Of a stretch of DNA of 46,219 nt, positions 33,915 through 42,688 are shown piece after piece. How positions within the stretch are numbered: the stretch's first letter is position 1; the number at the start of each line of letters is the position of its first letter. The notes beneath the pieces were generated by a model, which saw nothing but the letters and a program-made list of their open reading frames with translations, did not search any database and was not told where the DNA came from. The translations under genes were made by a program, and so were the position numbers. Source of the stretch: Lachnospiraceae bacterium (lineage in GTDB: Bacteria > Bacillota > Clostridia > Lachnospirales > Lachnospiraceae); the NCBI GenBank assembly GCA_009911195.1, contig QXWV01000104.1, positions 1 through 46,219 on the forward strand, read 5' to 3'.

Positions 33915-33989
33915 ACCATCTTCCTCCTGTTCCGGTTTTTACTTTGATTTTAGTTTTTTCATATACCGCCTTCGTAAAATATCCGCCCT

Positions 33990-34826
33990 TTATTTTCCCA
34001 TATACATCCGTATAATCTCCAGATATTCCTCCGGGTAAAACCCGATTTCCCCCTGAAATCTTGTTAGGGCAATCAGCCCGCCATCGATTTCGGGAATAGA
34101 AGCCAGCATAGCGGCATTATCCACTTTCAGGCCGCCTCCATAGGCCACCGGAAGGCCGCCGGTACGCTCCTTCACGAAACGGGCAATTTTTTGGATATAG
34201 TCTTTCCCCGCCGGCGTTTTTCCCGGCCCGATGGACCATATCGGCTCATAGGCAATGGCTACTTTTGAAATATCCACATCCTTTAATCCGATTTCCAGTT
34301 GGCTTCCCAGAACCTCCTGCCATCTATCCTGTTCCTCCGCGCTTTCCCCTATACAGTATAAAACGGACAGCCCGGCTTCCACCGCTGCTTTTATTTCCTG
34401 GTTTAAAATCCGGTTCACCGCATCCGTATCCTTCACCCCTGCTTCCGCCATAATCCCCAGTTTATCCCTGCGCTCTTCGCAGTGCCCGATTAAAATGCTG
34501 GAGCAGCCCAAAGCCTTCATTGCTTTTCCTGTACGGTTGGAAGTAAAGGCGCCAAAATTTCCCCCTTCCTTCACATCCTCCCGGAAAATCCCCTGTGACC
34601 CTATGGCAAGATTCCTTCCCCCTTCCAAAGCGCCGATTGCCGAAAGGAGATGGGCTTCAGGAAGATACATCACGAATTCAACTTCATCCTCTCCATACAT
34701 AGCCAAAGCTTCTTTCGTATTCTCTACAACATATGCACCCCAGTCCGCGACAGGTGCAATACTGTTTACTCCCCCTAACCCCTTGGGGATATCGAATCTC
34801 TTCAAATTTAAATAAATATGCTTCAT
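33990..34826 (-). CDS. tpiA: Triosephosphate isomerase, divergent paralogue
   Basis: A 278-residue TIM-barrel isomerase, a little longer than the usual 250. Catalytic residues are in place: Asn7 and Lys9 (LNLKRFD), His115 (LIGHCEERR), Glu194 with loop 6 (AIAYEPIWSIGPGKTPAGKD), and the phosphate-binding AYGGGLKVDN. It interconverts DHAP and glyceraldehyde-3-phosphate. The N-terminus is unlike housekeeping TpiA (no RKP-x-x-AGNWKMN), which points to a pathway-specific copy. GAGGT sits just before the ATG at 34826; the frame is open to 34859. It lies between pfkA and larA in the operon that ends with the aldolase, so both trioses made by that aldolase can be joined here. Confidence 0.93.
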   Translation of the reverse strand: MKHIYLNLKRFDIPKGLGGVNSIAPVADWGAYVVENTKEALAMYGEDEVEFVMYLPEAHLLSAIGALEGGRNLAIGSQGIFREDVKEGGNFGAFTSNRTGKAMKALGCSSILIGHCEERRDKLGIMAEAGVKDTDAVNRILNQEIKAAVEAGLSVLYCIGESAEEQDRWQEVLGSQLEIGLKDVDISKVAIAYEPIWSIGPGKTPAGKDYIQKIARFVKERTGGLPVAYGGGLKVDNAAMLASIPEIDGGLIALTRFQGEIGFYPEEYLEIIRMYMGK

Positions 34827-34918
34827 TTTTACCTCATTTCCGGACGCCCTTTGCGCCATACCCTATTTTCTTTGATTAAATTTATGCCCTGTATTTTACC
34901 AAACCGTCAAACGGTTAC

Positions 34919-36109
34919 CTATATCTTACTCCGCAGCACATGTTCCACTTCGTCCTTAAAGCTTATCATTTCCGGCAAGTCCCCATCTATCAGCGGTTTG
35001 CACCACTCTACAAAGTCATCTGTGATATCGTTCCCCCTGGAATTGATATATGTTTCCGGCATTACCCGCTCGTTCATCATAACTTCTTCAATAGGAATTA
35101 ACGGAGTCTCTATCCCATAAATTTCCCCGGGCTTTCTTTGGATACCTACCATAACCCCCGTATGCCCGGCAACGGCGGCCCTGACTGCTTCCCGGCCTAC
35201 CAGGATAGCTTCTTCTTTATCCACCTTGGACTGCAGAAGCATAGATGCCCTTCCGCAAAGCCCTGGCTTTTCGCTCCTGGCTTTAATTCCCAGTTTTTTA
35301 ATGACCAGTTCCGCCAGGTATGCGCTTACATCCCCATAATATATTGCTCTTTCTGTCTTAAAAATCGGCGGTACGATGGATTCCCCCTTTTCGTTCCTCA
35401 GCCCTTCGCTGACTACCACCACCACACCCCCTAATTCGTCATACAGCCTTTTTACATCTTCCAGGAACTCTTTTTCATTAAAATTCCTCTCTGGAAGGTA
35501 GATTAAATGAGGGGCATCCCCGGGCTTCTTCCTTGCCAGTGCCGATGCGGCCGTAATCCACCCGGCATTCCGCCCCATTGCCTCTATCACACAGACATGG
35601 ATAGGAAGCGACTTTACATCCGCCCCCACTTCCTTCGTCACCGTAGCAATATATTTTGCTGCACTCGGAAACCCAGGCGCATGGTCAATCATGGAAAGGT
35701 CATTATCCATCGTCTTAGGGATGCCTACCACATAAATCCCATCCCCCTGGCAAGCCTGGCTTACCTTCCCACAGGTATCCATGGAACCGTTTCCGCCATT
35801 AAACAATACATATTTAATATTATTTTTCTTTAAAACTGCCACCATCGCCTCATACTGTTCCTGCTCCAGCGGGAAACGGGATGAACCGATTGCCGTTCCC
35901 GGCGTTTGCAGCAGCAGCTCTATTTTCTCATCCGGAAGCTCCCCCATATCCAGGAAATTTTCCGCCAGCACCGCTTCCGAGCCTCCGATAGCACCATATA
36001 TTTTATTTATCTCAGGATTCTCCTGTGCCTCCCTGATTACCCCATATAAAGAAGCGTTCAAAACCGCCGTAGGGCCTCCCCCATGCACTACCAATAAATT
36101 TGCTTCCAT
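34919..36109 (-). CDS. pfkA: 6-phosphofructokinase family protein
   Basis: A 396-residue PfkA-family sugar kinase, longer than E. coli PfkA (320). Features: VVHGGGPTAVLNASLYGVIR, the nucleotide loop LFNGGNGSMDT (105-109 is GGNGS), the catalytic loop GIPKTMDND (131-137 PKTMDND), and VIEAMGRNAGWITAASALAR. Gly at the fourth position of GGNGS fits ATP use, while Lys in PKTMDND is the form also seen in PPi enzymes; such Gly/Lys enzymes are known to use ATP in several bacteria, but Asn in place of the usual Asp (GGDGS) is unusual. AAAGGAGG precedes the ATG. First gene of the operon pfkA-tpiA-larA-nagB-nagA-fba, transcribed divergently from the LacI gene across a shared operator. The substrate may be fructose-6- or tagatose-6-phosphate. 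Confidence 0.9.
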   Translation of the reverse strand: MEANLLVVHGGGPTAVLNASLYGVIREAQENPEINKIYGAIGGSEAVLAENFLDMGELPDEKIELLLQTPGTAIGSSRFPLEQEQYEAMVAVLKKNNIKYVLFNGGNGSMDTCGKVSQACQGDGIYVVGIPKTMDNDLSMIDHAPGFPSAAKYIATVTKEVGADVKSLPIHVCVIEAMGRNAGWITAASALARKKPGDAPHLIYLPERNFNEKEFLEDVKRLYDELGGVVVVVSEGLRNEKGESIVPPIFKTERAIYYGDVSAYLAELVIKKLGIKARSEKPGLCGRASMLLQSKVDKEEAILVGREAVRAAVAGHTGVMVGIQRKPGEIYGIETPLIPIEEVMMNERVMPETYINSRGNDITDDFVEWCKPLIDGDLPEMISFKDEVEHVLRSKI

Positions 36110-36180
36110 TCGATAGAAATCCTCCTTTCTTTCTTTCTTACATTCATAGTATCATACTCCTCTTTCCCGCCGTTCACATT

Positions 36181-36202
36181 TTTACCCAAACGTTTGCGTA
36201 AA
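36181..36202. promoter_or_regulatory. LacI-type operator between pfkA and lacI
   Basis: A 22-bp palindrome with central CG: left half TTTACCCAAAC, right half GTTTGCGTAAA, matching at 10 of 11 positions. The AAACGTTT core is typical of LacI-family sites. It lies in the 210-base divergent gap and overlaps the -35 box of the lacI promoter, so the regulator likely controls both its own gene and the pfkA operon. Confidence 0.75.
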
Positions 36203-36222
36203 CTTCCTCCTCATGTTATAAT
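36194..36222 (+). promoter_or_regulatory. Promoter of the LacI-family gene
   Basis: TTGCGT (36194-36199), 17-base spacer and perfect TATAAT (36217-36222), about 98 bases upstream of the lacI start codon. The -35 lies inside the palindromic operator, implying autorepression. Confidence 0.75.
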
Positions 36223-36319
36223 AAATTTTATATAATGTAATTAGGATGTATCTGAAAACCATTCCTGCCGTCCGCCAGATAGCTTTTTTATTGCGGTTCA
36301 TTCCAGAGGAGGAAGATTT

Positions 36320-37345
36320 ATGACACTGAAGGAAATTGCTTCCTTAGCCGGTGTATCCCCTTCCACAGTTTCGCGGGTCATTAACCATCCGGGCTCCAAA
36401 GCCGCAAGCCGGGAAGTGGAAGATAAAATATGGCAGATTGTCCGGGAGACCGGTTATATCCCGGATATTTCCGCCCGTAGCTTAAAGCTGCACAGCGCTT
36501 CCGGGCAAAGCCAAAACGCCCCAAAAGCCATTGGCTGTCTCCTTGCCCGTACCCATACCTCGGACCCTTTTTTTTCAAAAATCGCCCGCGGCCTGGAACG
36601 GGAAGCTTTGCGCAACGGCTATACTGTTAAATATATTTTTTCTTATCAGGACATCCAAAAGCCGGATATCCAGCAGTCTGTCCGGCAGACCAGGGTAGAA
36701 GGGGTAGCCCTCCTAGGCCGTCCGGATTCAAAAATGCGTTCTTTTTTAAAAACGAACTTCAAAAAAATTATCTACGCCGGCCTAAACAATATCGATTCGG
36801 ACTTTGACCAGATTACCTGCAATGCCTACCTGGCCTCCAAAACTGCCGTAAGTTACCTGGCGGAGCTGGGGCATACACGGATTGCCTATCTTGGGGAGCG
36901 GAAAAACGAAATCCGCTACCGGGGTTATCTGGATGCCATTTCCCAGCTTGCGCTGCCCTTGAACCGGGAGTATATCATCGATACCCCCCTTTCTGCTGAA
37001 GGAGGATATCGGGCTGCCATCCGGCTGCTGTCTTCCGGAAACAATATCACTGCCTTGTTTTGTGCCAATGACTTAACCGCCATCGGCGCTATGAAAGCCG
37101 CCAAGGAAGCCGGCCGCCGCATCCCGGAAGACTTGTCCGTCATAGGTATTGATGACATCGAAACATGCCAAGATACAAAGCCTATGCTCACTACCATCCA
37201 CATCCCTATGGAGGATTTGGGAACTATGACAGCTAAAGTTTTGATTGACCGTATCGAGACTGGCAAACGCATACCTATGAAGGTCGAACTCCCCTTCCGC
37301 CTCATCCGGCGCGATAGCTGTGCCGCCCCTTCTTCAAAATTATGA
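36320..37345 (+). CDS. LacI-family transcriptional regulator
   Basis: A 341-residue repressor. The N-terminal helix-turn-helix and hinge are clear: MTLKEIASLAGVSPSTVSRV, then INHPGSKAASREVEDKIWQI and TGYIPDISARSLK. The C-terminal sugar-binding domain (about 65-330) has VEGVALLGRP, TRIAYLGERKNEIRYRGYLD, ALFCANDLTAIGAMKAAKEA, and DLSVIGIDDIETCQDTKPML. GAGGAGGAAG precedes the ATG. It stands divergent to the pfkA-fba operon with an operator between them, so it should control that operon in response to a sugar or sugar phosphate; the effector is unknown. The mutarotase gene follows in the same direction 104 bases later. Confidence 0.95.
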   Translation: MTLKEIASLAGVSPSTVSRVINHPGSKAASREVEDKIWQIVRETGYIPDISARSLKLHSASGQSQNAPKAIGCLLARTHTSDPFFSKIARGLEREALRNGYTVKYIFSYQDIQKPDIQQSVRQTRVEGVALLGRPDSKMRSFLKTNFKKIIYAGLNNIDSDFDQITCNAYLASKTAVSYLAELGHTRIAYLGERKNEIRYRGYLDAISQLALPLNREYIIDTPLSAEGGYRAAIRLLSSGNNITALFCANDLTAIGAMKAAKEAGRRIPEDLSVIGIDDIETCQDTKPMLTTIHIPMEDLGTMTAKVLIDRIETGKRIPMKVELPFRLIRRDSCAAPSSKL

Positions 37346-37449
37346 AAACAGCAATGGGCACAAAGCAGCTCTCCATTGGGCAGGCATAAATGCAAACCGG
37401 CACAAAAGCAGGCAACCCAAAAACAACACCACAAGAAAGGATGAACTCT

Positions 37450-38334
37450 ATGTTAATCACATTGAACAACCAAGGCTATACCGTAACTTTAGAAACATTA
37501 GGCGCGGAACTGAAATCCTATAAAAACGAAACCGGTAAAGAATTCGTCTGGAATTCAAATCCTGATTTCTGGCCTCGTTCCTCTCCTCTTTTATTCCCCT
37601 CCATCGGCAATCTGCGTAATGGAAAGACTATCATAAACGGGAAAGAATATGCCATCCCCAAGCACGGTTTTGTACGGGATATGGATATGTCATATGAAAA
37701 AGACGGCGAGGATAAAATCACTTTTTCCTGCGGATATAACGAAGAAACGCTCAAATGTTATCCCTTCCGTTTCCATTTCCAGCAGACCTACCAATTGGAC
37801 GGCCCCGAACTCCATACCGTTTACCACATTACCAACCAGGGCGATACGGACATGTATTACCATCTTGGCGCCCATCCAGGCTTTATGTGCCCGTTAGAGG
37901 AAGGCGAATCATTCACAGATTATATCTTGAAATTCCCTTTCAAGGAAACCTGTGACAGCCCGGTTTATGACCTGGAAAATATGCAGTTTGATTTCAGCCA
38001 AGCCAAACGCCATCTGAACCATAGCGATACTGTCCGGTTGGATTATTCCCTTTTTGATATTGATGCCATTGTGTTCCCTCACCTGCAGTCAAAAAGCGTA
38101 CAGCTCATCCATCCTGCTACCGGCAAGGGTATCCAGGTAGATTATCCTGATTTTTCTACCATTGCCTTCTGGACACCGGCCAATGTCCAAGCTCCTTTTC
38201 TCTGTATAGAGCCTTGGAATGGAGCGGCTATCTTTGCGGATGAGGATAATGAATTTATCCACAAGAGGGATATCCAGATATTGAAACCCGGCGAAAGCAG
38301 GGATTACCGGTTATCTATCCGGCTGCTCCAGTAA
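37450..38334 (+). CDS. Aldose 1-epimerase family protein (LacX-like)
   Basis: A 294-residue mutarotase-fold protein: MLITLNNQGYTVTLETLGAE, FVWNSNPDFWPRSSPLLFPS, IPKHGFVRDMDM, the active-site histidine in YYHLGAHPGFMCPLEEGES, and the catalytic Glu region FLCIEPWNGAA. It resembles the LacX/YihR group that acts on aldohexoses or hexose phosphates. The ATG at 37450 has AAAGG about nine bases upstream; an open extension to 37390 is not supported. It follows the LacI regulator and precedes the DUF3842 gene on the plus strand, so it may be part of the LacI-controlled sugar pathway. Confidence 0.9.
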   Translation: MLITLNNQGYTVTLETLGAELKSYKNETGKEFVWNSNPDFWPRSSPLLFPSIGNLRNGKTIINGKEYAIPKHGFVRDMDMSYEKDGEDKITFSCGYNEETLKCYPFRFHFQQTYQLDGPELHTVYHITNQGDTDMYYHLGAHPGFMCPLEEGESFTDYILKFPFKETCDSPVYDLENMQFDFSQAKRHLNHSDTVRLDYSLFDIDAIVFPHLQSKSVQLIHPATGKGIQVDYPDFSTIAFWTPANVQAPFLCIEPWNGAAIFADEDNEFIHKRDIQILKPGESRDYRLSIRLLQ

Positions 38335-38433
38335 AAGCCCCCACCGCAAGCATGGCACTGGCCCATTGCCCGTGGAATCCAAATACCCCGCTGCAGGCAA
38401 CGGGGCATGAAACAGCAAAGGAAAACAGACATC

Positions 38434-38886
38434 ATGAATCAAACTATTCTTATTTCTATCATCGACGGACAGGGAGGCGGAATCGGCAAACAGTTGATTG
38501 AAAAGCTCTCCCCACGGCTGTCGGGAAAACAAAATATTATTCTGCGCGCCCTTGGCACCAATGCACTGGCCACCAACGCCATGTTAAAGGCCGGGGCAAA
38601 TGACGGAGCCACCGGAGAAAACGCCATTGTGCTCAATGCGGGGAAATCTCAGGTTATCGCCGGAGTCATGCCTATTGTTATGCCTCATTCCATCCTGGGG
38701 GAAGTAACCCCCCGGATGGCAGAGGCCATAGGCGGAAGCGATGCCATAAAAGTGTTAATCCCCATGCCCCGGTGCAACACCAGAATCGCCGTGCCAGGGA
38801 ATGCCTCCCTGGGGCAATGTATTGACCGGGCAGTGGAACTGATTGAGGAATATATTGCCGAGTATACCGCCCCCGCCCGGGAATAG
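38434..38886 (+). CDS. DUF3842 family protein
   Basis: A 150-residue protein with a nucleotide-binding-like start ILISIIDGQGGGIGKQLIEK, then LRALGTNALATNAMLKAGAN, a glycine-rich middle, and CNTRIAVPGNASLGQCIDRA. This matches the small DUF3842 family of Clostridia, whose function is unknown to me. AAAGGA is about 11 bases before the ATG at 38434; the frame is open to 38407. It ends only 11 bases from the stop of the convergent GH3 gene, with no clear terminator in between, so the two transcripts may overlap. Confidence 0.8.
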   Translation: MNQTILISIIDGQGGGIGKQLIEKLSPRLSGKQNIILRALGTNALATNAMLKAGANDGATGENAIVLNAGKSQVIAGVMPIVMPHSILGEVTPRMAEAIGGSDAIKVLIPMPRCNTRIAVPGNASLGQCIDRAVELIEEYIAEYTAPARE

Positions 38887-38897
38887 CATATTTGTGC

Positions 38898-41339
38898 CTA
38901 CTCCACAATCACTTCGCACGTATAGGACCGTCTGCCCATAAGGTTTCTCTTTTCACCGTCCAGAACCACTTCCCCGGTAAAAGAAATGTCATGGGCACTG
39001 GTGCCTATCATTATATCCATAGTAGTAGGCTCTACTACAAATTCCATATCCTCGTTATAGTAACCTAACTGTGCCGTATCCAGGATGAAGGTTATTTTCT
39101 TTTCTTCCCCGGCATCTAATGTTATCCGTTTAAACCCGGCCAACTGTTTCACCGGACGGACTACATGGGCCTTTTTCGTATGATAATAAAGCTGCACCAC
39201 TTCGTCCCCTTCCCTCTCCCCGGTATTTTTCACTTTACAGGACACTACAATCTTCCCTTCTGTAGGCACTGTTGTCTCTTCTATCTTGAAATCCCGCAAT
39301 GCAAAAGATGTATAGCTTAATCCATGCCCAAAACAAAATAAGGGGCTATTGTCTTCATCCACATATCCTCCGCTGAAAATAACAGACGCCGTAGCGCTGC
39401 CTGCCCCGGAGTATCCGCTTCCTGTCCTATGGTTATATGTAACCGGTATCTGCCCTACACTTCGCGGCACTGTCATTGTCATCTTCCCTCCGGGATTCGC
39501 CGTACCATCCAAAACATCCGCTATCACCCGGCCAGCCGCAGGTCCGGGCATAAACGCTTCTATCATGCCGTCCACATGCTCACATGCCCAAGGGGTGGCA
39601 AAAATCCCTGGCCCATAGAGCACCATCACTACTTTTTTGCCCGTCGCGCATAAAGCTTCCAGCAGCTTCTGCTGCACACCGGGAAGGTCCAGCTTACAGC
39701 GGTCCTTACCCTCCCCGCCTGTTACATTTACCCATCCTGAATTACCGCCGCAGGCGAAAACTACCACATCGCTTTCTTCTGCCGCCTTTACTGCCTCCGG
39801 GATTCCAGATTCATCCGAACCAGTGATGTCGCATCCCTTGGCATAACGCACATCAAAGCGTTCCGCCAATACCTCTTTTAGCGAAGATGCCCCCATAGCG
39901 CGGAGCACAGAATTCATATCGCCGATTTTTTCCTTGTCCTTATCCGTCAATGCGCTAAAAAATGCTGCAAAAGGATTTTCTGCTTCACTTTCCTTGGCTT
40001 TTGCCGCTTCATCCGCAATTCCGTTAAAAGATACGGAATCATTTCCTGCTGCCCCTGCCTTCAGCATTTCCACATAGGCAGGGAAAGTATAGCCACTCAC
40101 CGGATAGCGCAGGCTATCCCCATGAGGGCCGATGACTGCTACTTTGCTTCCCTTTTGTAGCGGCAGCACTCCGTTATTTTTCAGCAGCACCAAGGATTTT
40201 GCCGCAATTTTTTCCGACAGCCCGGCCTTTTCTCCATTGCTCATGGCCGCTTTTACTTTTTCAACATCCACATAGGGGTTTTCAAATAATCCATATTCAA
40301 ATTTTACTTTCAGTACACGGCGCACAGATTCATCCAATACGGATTCATCCAGTTGGCCGGAACGCACATATTTGGGAAGCTGTGCAAAAGAAGCGCCTAC
40401 CGGGATTTCCGTATCCGTACCGGCTTTTTTAGCCAGATACCCAGCTTCTTCATATGTATCCGCTATATGAAAATCCGTCAATGTTTTCAGTATGCCCGCT
40501 CCGTCCGAGGTGAGAATCCCTTCAAATTTCATCGTATCCCGCAGTAAATCATGGGCAATTGCCCGGTTAGCGACCACACACATACCGTCAATTTCTGCAT
40601 AATTTGCCATCACGGAGCTTACATCCGCCTCTCTCATAGCCGCTTCAAACGGGGTTGCAAACACCTTGTACAACTCACGGTTGTTTAGCCGGGTAGTTGC
40701 CGTGTTCAAGCCACCCTGCGTCTCCGAATAGCCGAGAAAATGTTTGGCTACGCAGGCTACCCCCTCTTTTTTATCCCCTTGCATTCCCTGAATATAGTGG
40801 ATTCCCATCTGGCTAATCAGATAGGGGTCTTCCCCATAAGTCTCATAGGTACGTCCCCACCGCGGGTCTCTTGCCACATCAATGACCGGGCTCATGGCGG
40901 AATTAATTCCCACTGCCCTGGATTCCTGTGAAATAATCTTTGTCATTTCCTTCACAAGCTCTGGCTCCCATGTACATCCTGCGTTTACCTGGGCCGGAAA
41001 CAACGTCCCCCCCATTGCCGGATATCCGCACAGATTTTCCGTCTGTAATGCCACCGGAATCCCCAGTCGGGTCTCCTCTACAAAATATTTCTGTACCCGG
41101 TTGGTAAACTCCGCAATTTTCACCGGGTCCGCCAGCCCCACAATGGAATACTGGGTAAAACGCCCATGTCCATCCGGATATTTATCTTTCAGTGCCATTT
41201 CAAGCCCTTCCCCCTGCTTAGCCAGTTCAAAAGGCAAATCCCCACACAGTTGTGCCGCTTTTTCCTCCAAAGTCATACGGGAAAGCAAATCCTCCACTCT
41301 CTCATCCACCGTATAATCAGCATTCTTATAAATCTCCAT
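38898..41339 (-). CDS. Glycoside hydrolase family 3
   Basis: An 813-residue intracellular GH3 glycosidase (no signal peptide). N-terminal TIM barrel: LGIPVALQTENLCGYPAMGG, SPVIDVARDPRWGRTYETYG, CVAKHFLGYSETQGG (Lys-His pair at 199-200), and the nucleophile Asp279 in FEGILTSDGAGI. The C-terminal alpha/beta sandwich (AAKSLVLLKNNGVLPLQKGS) and the fibronectin-like domain (ALRDFKIEETTVPTEGKI and onward) follow. Family members cleave terminal beta-glucose, xylose, arabinose or N-acetylglucosamine; specificity is not readable. The KH-FxGxGxxxxD/H pattern of NagZ is absent. AAAGGAG lies seven bases before the ATG at 41339. Last gene behind the GPH symporter and pgi, suggesting import of an intact glycoside followed by cleavage inside. 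Confidence 0.95.
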   Translation of the reverse strand: MEIYKNADYTVDERVEDLLSRMTLEEKAAQLCGDLPFELAKQGEGLEMALKDKYPDGHGRFTQYSIVGLADPVKIAEFTNRVQKYFVEETRLGIPVALQTENLCGYPAMGGTLFPAQVNAGCTWEPELVKEMTKIISQESRAVGINSAMSPVIDVARDPRWGRTYETYGEDPYLISQMGIHYIQGMQGDKKEGVACVAKHFLGYSETQGGLNTATTRLNNRELYKVFATPFEAAMREADVSSVMANYAEIDGMCVVANRAIAHDLLRDTMKFEGILTSDGAGILKTLTDFHIADTYEEAGYLAKKAGTDTEIPVGASFAQLPKYVRSGQLDESVLDESVRRVLKVKFEYGLFENPYVDVEKVKAAMSNGEKAGLSEKIAAKSLVLLKNNGVLPLQKGSKVAVIGPHGDSLRYPVSGYTFPAYVEMLKAGAAGNDSVSFNGIADEAAKAKESEAENPFAAFFSALTDKDKEKIGDMNSVLRAMGASSLKEVLAERFDVRYAKGCDITGSDESGIPEAVKAAEESDVVVFACGGNSGWVNVTGGEGKDRCKLDLPGVQQKLLEALCATGKKVVMVLYGPGIFATPWACEHVDGMIEAFMPGPAAGRVIADVLDGTANPGGKMTMTVPRSVGQIPVTYNHRTGSGYSGAGSATASVIFSGGYVDEDNSPLFCFGHGLSYTSFALRDFKIEETTVPTEGKIVVSCKVKNTGEREGDEVVQLYYHTKKAHVVRPVKQLAGFKRITLDAGEEKKITFILDTAQLGYYNEDMEFVVEPTTMDIMIGTSAHDISFTGEVVLDGEKRNLMGRRSYTCEVIVE

Positions 41340-41361
41340 AACCTTACTCCTTTCATTTTTC

Positions 41362-42615
41362 CTATTTTCCCAAAGCCTCAAACATCCACTTTTTATATGC
41401 TTCCACCCCAGGCTGGTCAAAAGCATTTACACCCATCATTTTACAGGAAAGATAGCAGGCGAACTGGAAGAAATAGAACATCTGCCCAAAATGGTATGCA
41501 TCCAGCGCATCCATTTCCAGCGTCAGGCACGGCATTTTTTCTTTATGTGCCATCACTGTAGCTTCATAGGCTTTCTTGTTGATACACCAAAAATCTTTCC
41601 CATTCAAATAATCAAAATAATCCGTCAGCCCATCCGGCTCTACAAAAAGGGAATCCTGATGTTCCTTTACATCAAGAAAGGTTTCAAATACAATCGGAAA
41701 GCCATCCTGAAGGAATTGGCCCACCGAATGCAGCTCCTCCGAATATTCGCCAGCCACCGGGAAAATCCCCTTATTGTCTTTCCCTTCGCTCTCGGCAAAT
41801 AACTGAATCCACCATTTATAAAAATATCTAAACCGGGGTTCAAAGCTGGCCAGCATTTCAATCCGGTATCCCTGTTTATAGCAAAGATTGCGCATACAGG
41901 CATATCGGTAAGCAATGTTATCTTCCGCCGCCTTTTCATACAACTCTTTCCGCATTTCCTTAGCGCCCTGCACCAGCATCCTGATGTCGATTCCCGCCAC
42001 GGCCATAGGCAGCAGCCCTACATTGGACAGTGCTGTATATCTGCCCCCGACATTATCGGGGAATTCCAGGAATGTATAGCCATTATCAACACACAGCTTC
42101 TCCAGGCTGCTTCCTGTAGTGCCCGTTGCGATAATACGTTCCGAAGCCTTATTTCCGTATCGTTCCTTCAAATATTTCCGCAAAATCCTAAAGGATGCCC
42201 CAGGCTCCAGCGTTTCAAAGTTTTTCGCAATGCAATTTACATAGATGGACTTTCCTTCCAGCTTTTTAAGCATATGATTCAAAGCGTGGGGAGACAGGGT
42301 ATTCCCCGCATATATGATTTCCGGCGTGCCAGCCTGCTGCAGCGCTTTTATTACACCTCTGGCCGCATTGTTGGAGCCGCCTACCCCAATCAAAACAAAT
42401 GCATCCGCATTCTGCCTGATTTCCGATGCCAGCTTTTCCAGGTGCCTTACCGCCGTTTCATTTGCCCATTCTTCCGTATCCAGCCATCCCTGGCTATCCG
42501 CATACTCCTTTTCCCCTGCTTTCGCCGTCTCCAATACCTTCCGGTTTTGACTGCTCAATTCTCTGTATTCTTTTTCCCATTCTTCTTCATGGTTATGAAC
42601 TATTAAATTTAGCAT
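41362..42615 (-). CDS. pgi: Glucose-6-phosphate isomerase
   Basis: A 417-residue phosphosugar isomerase with the family's segments: VLIGVGGSNNAARGVIKALQ (phosphate loop), IIATGTTGSSLEKLC, EFPDNVGGRYTALSNVGLLP, VAGIDI, EELHSVGQFLQDG (with the conserved His) and the C-terminal GVNAFDQPGVEAYKKW. It interconverts glucose- and fructose-6-phosphate. It is somewhat shorter than typical Firmicutes Pgi (about 450), with NN in place of the usual Y-L after GGS, which suggests a pathway-specific copy. GAGGAG precedes the ATG. It lies between the GPH symporter and the GH3 gene, and would channel glucose-6-phosphate made after glycoside cleavage towards phosphofructokinase. Confidence 0.94.
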   Translation of the reverse strand: MLNLIVHNHEEEWEKEYRELSSQNRKVLETAKAGEKEYADSQGWLDTEEWANETAVRHLEKLASEIRQNADAFVLIGVGGSNNAARGVIKALQQAGTPEIIYAGNTLSPHALNHMLKKLEGKSIYVNCIAKNFETLEPGASFRILRKYLKERYGNKASERIIATGTTGSSLEKLCVDNGYTFLEFPDNVGGRYTALSNVGLLPMAVAGIDIRMLVQGAKEMRKELYEKAAEDNIAYRYACMRNLCYKQGYRIEMLASFEPRFRYFYKWWIQLFAESEGKDNKGIFPVAGEYSEELHSVGQFLQDGFPIVFETFLDVKEHQDSLFVEPDGLTDYFDYLNGKDFWCINKKAYEATVMAHKEKMPCLTLEMDALDAYHFGQMFYFFQFACYLSCKMMGVNAFDQPGVEAYKKWMFEALGK

Positions 42616-42688
42616 TTTCTCCTCGTTTCTACACCACTTTTATATTATATTTGCTTGGATTCATTGGCCTTCCCTGAGACTTTGCCCC

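Noticed and set aside
34902-34916. AACCGT-CAA-ACGGTT as a second LacI operator
   Set aside because: It is a short palindrome right behind the pfkA stop, different in core from the 22-bp operator at 36181, and more likely a small intercistronic hairpin.
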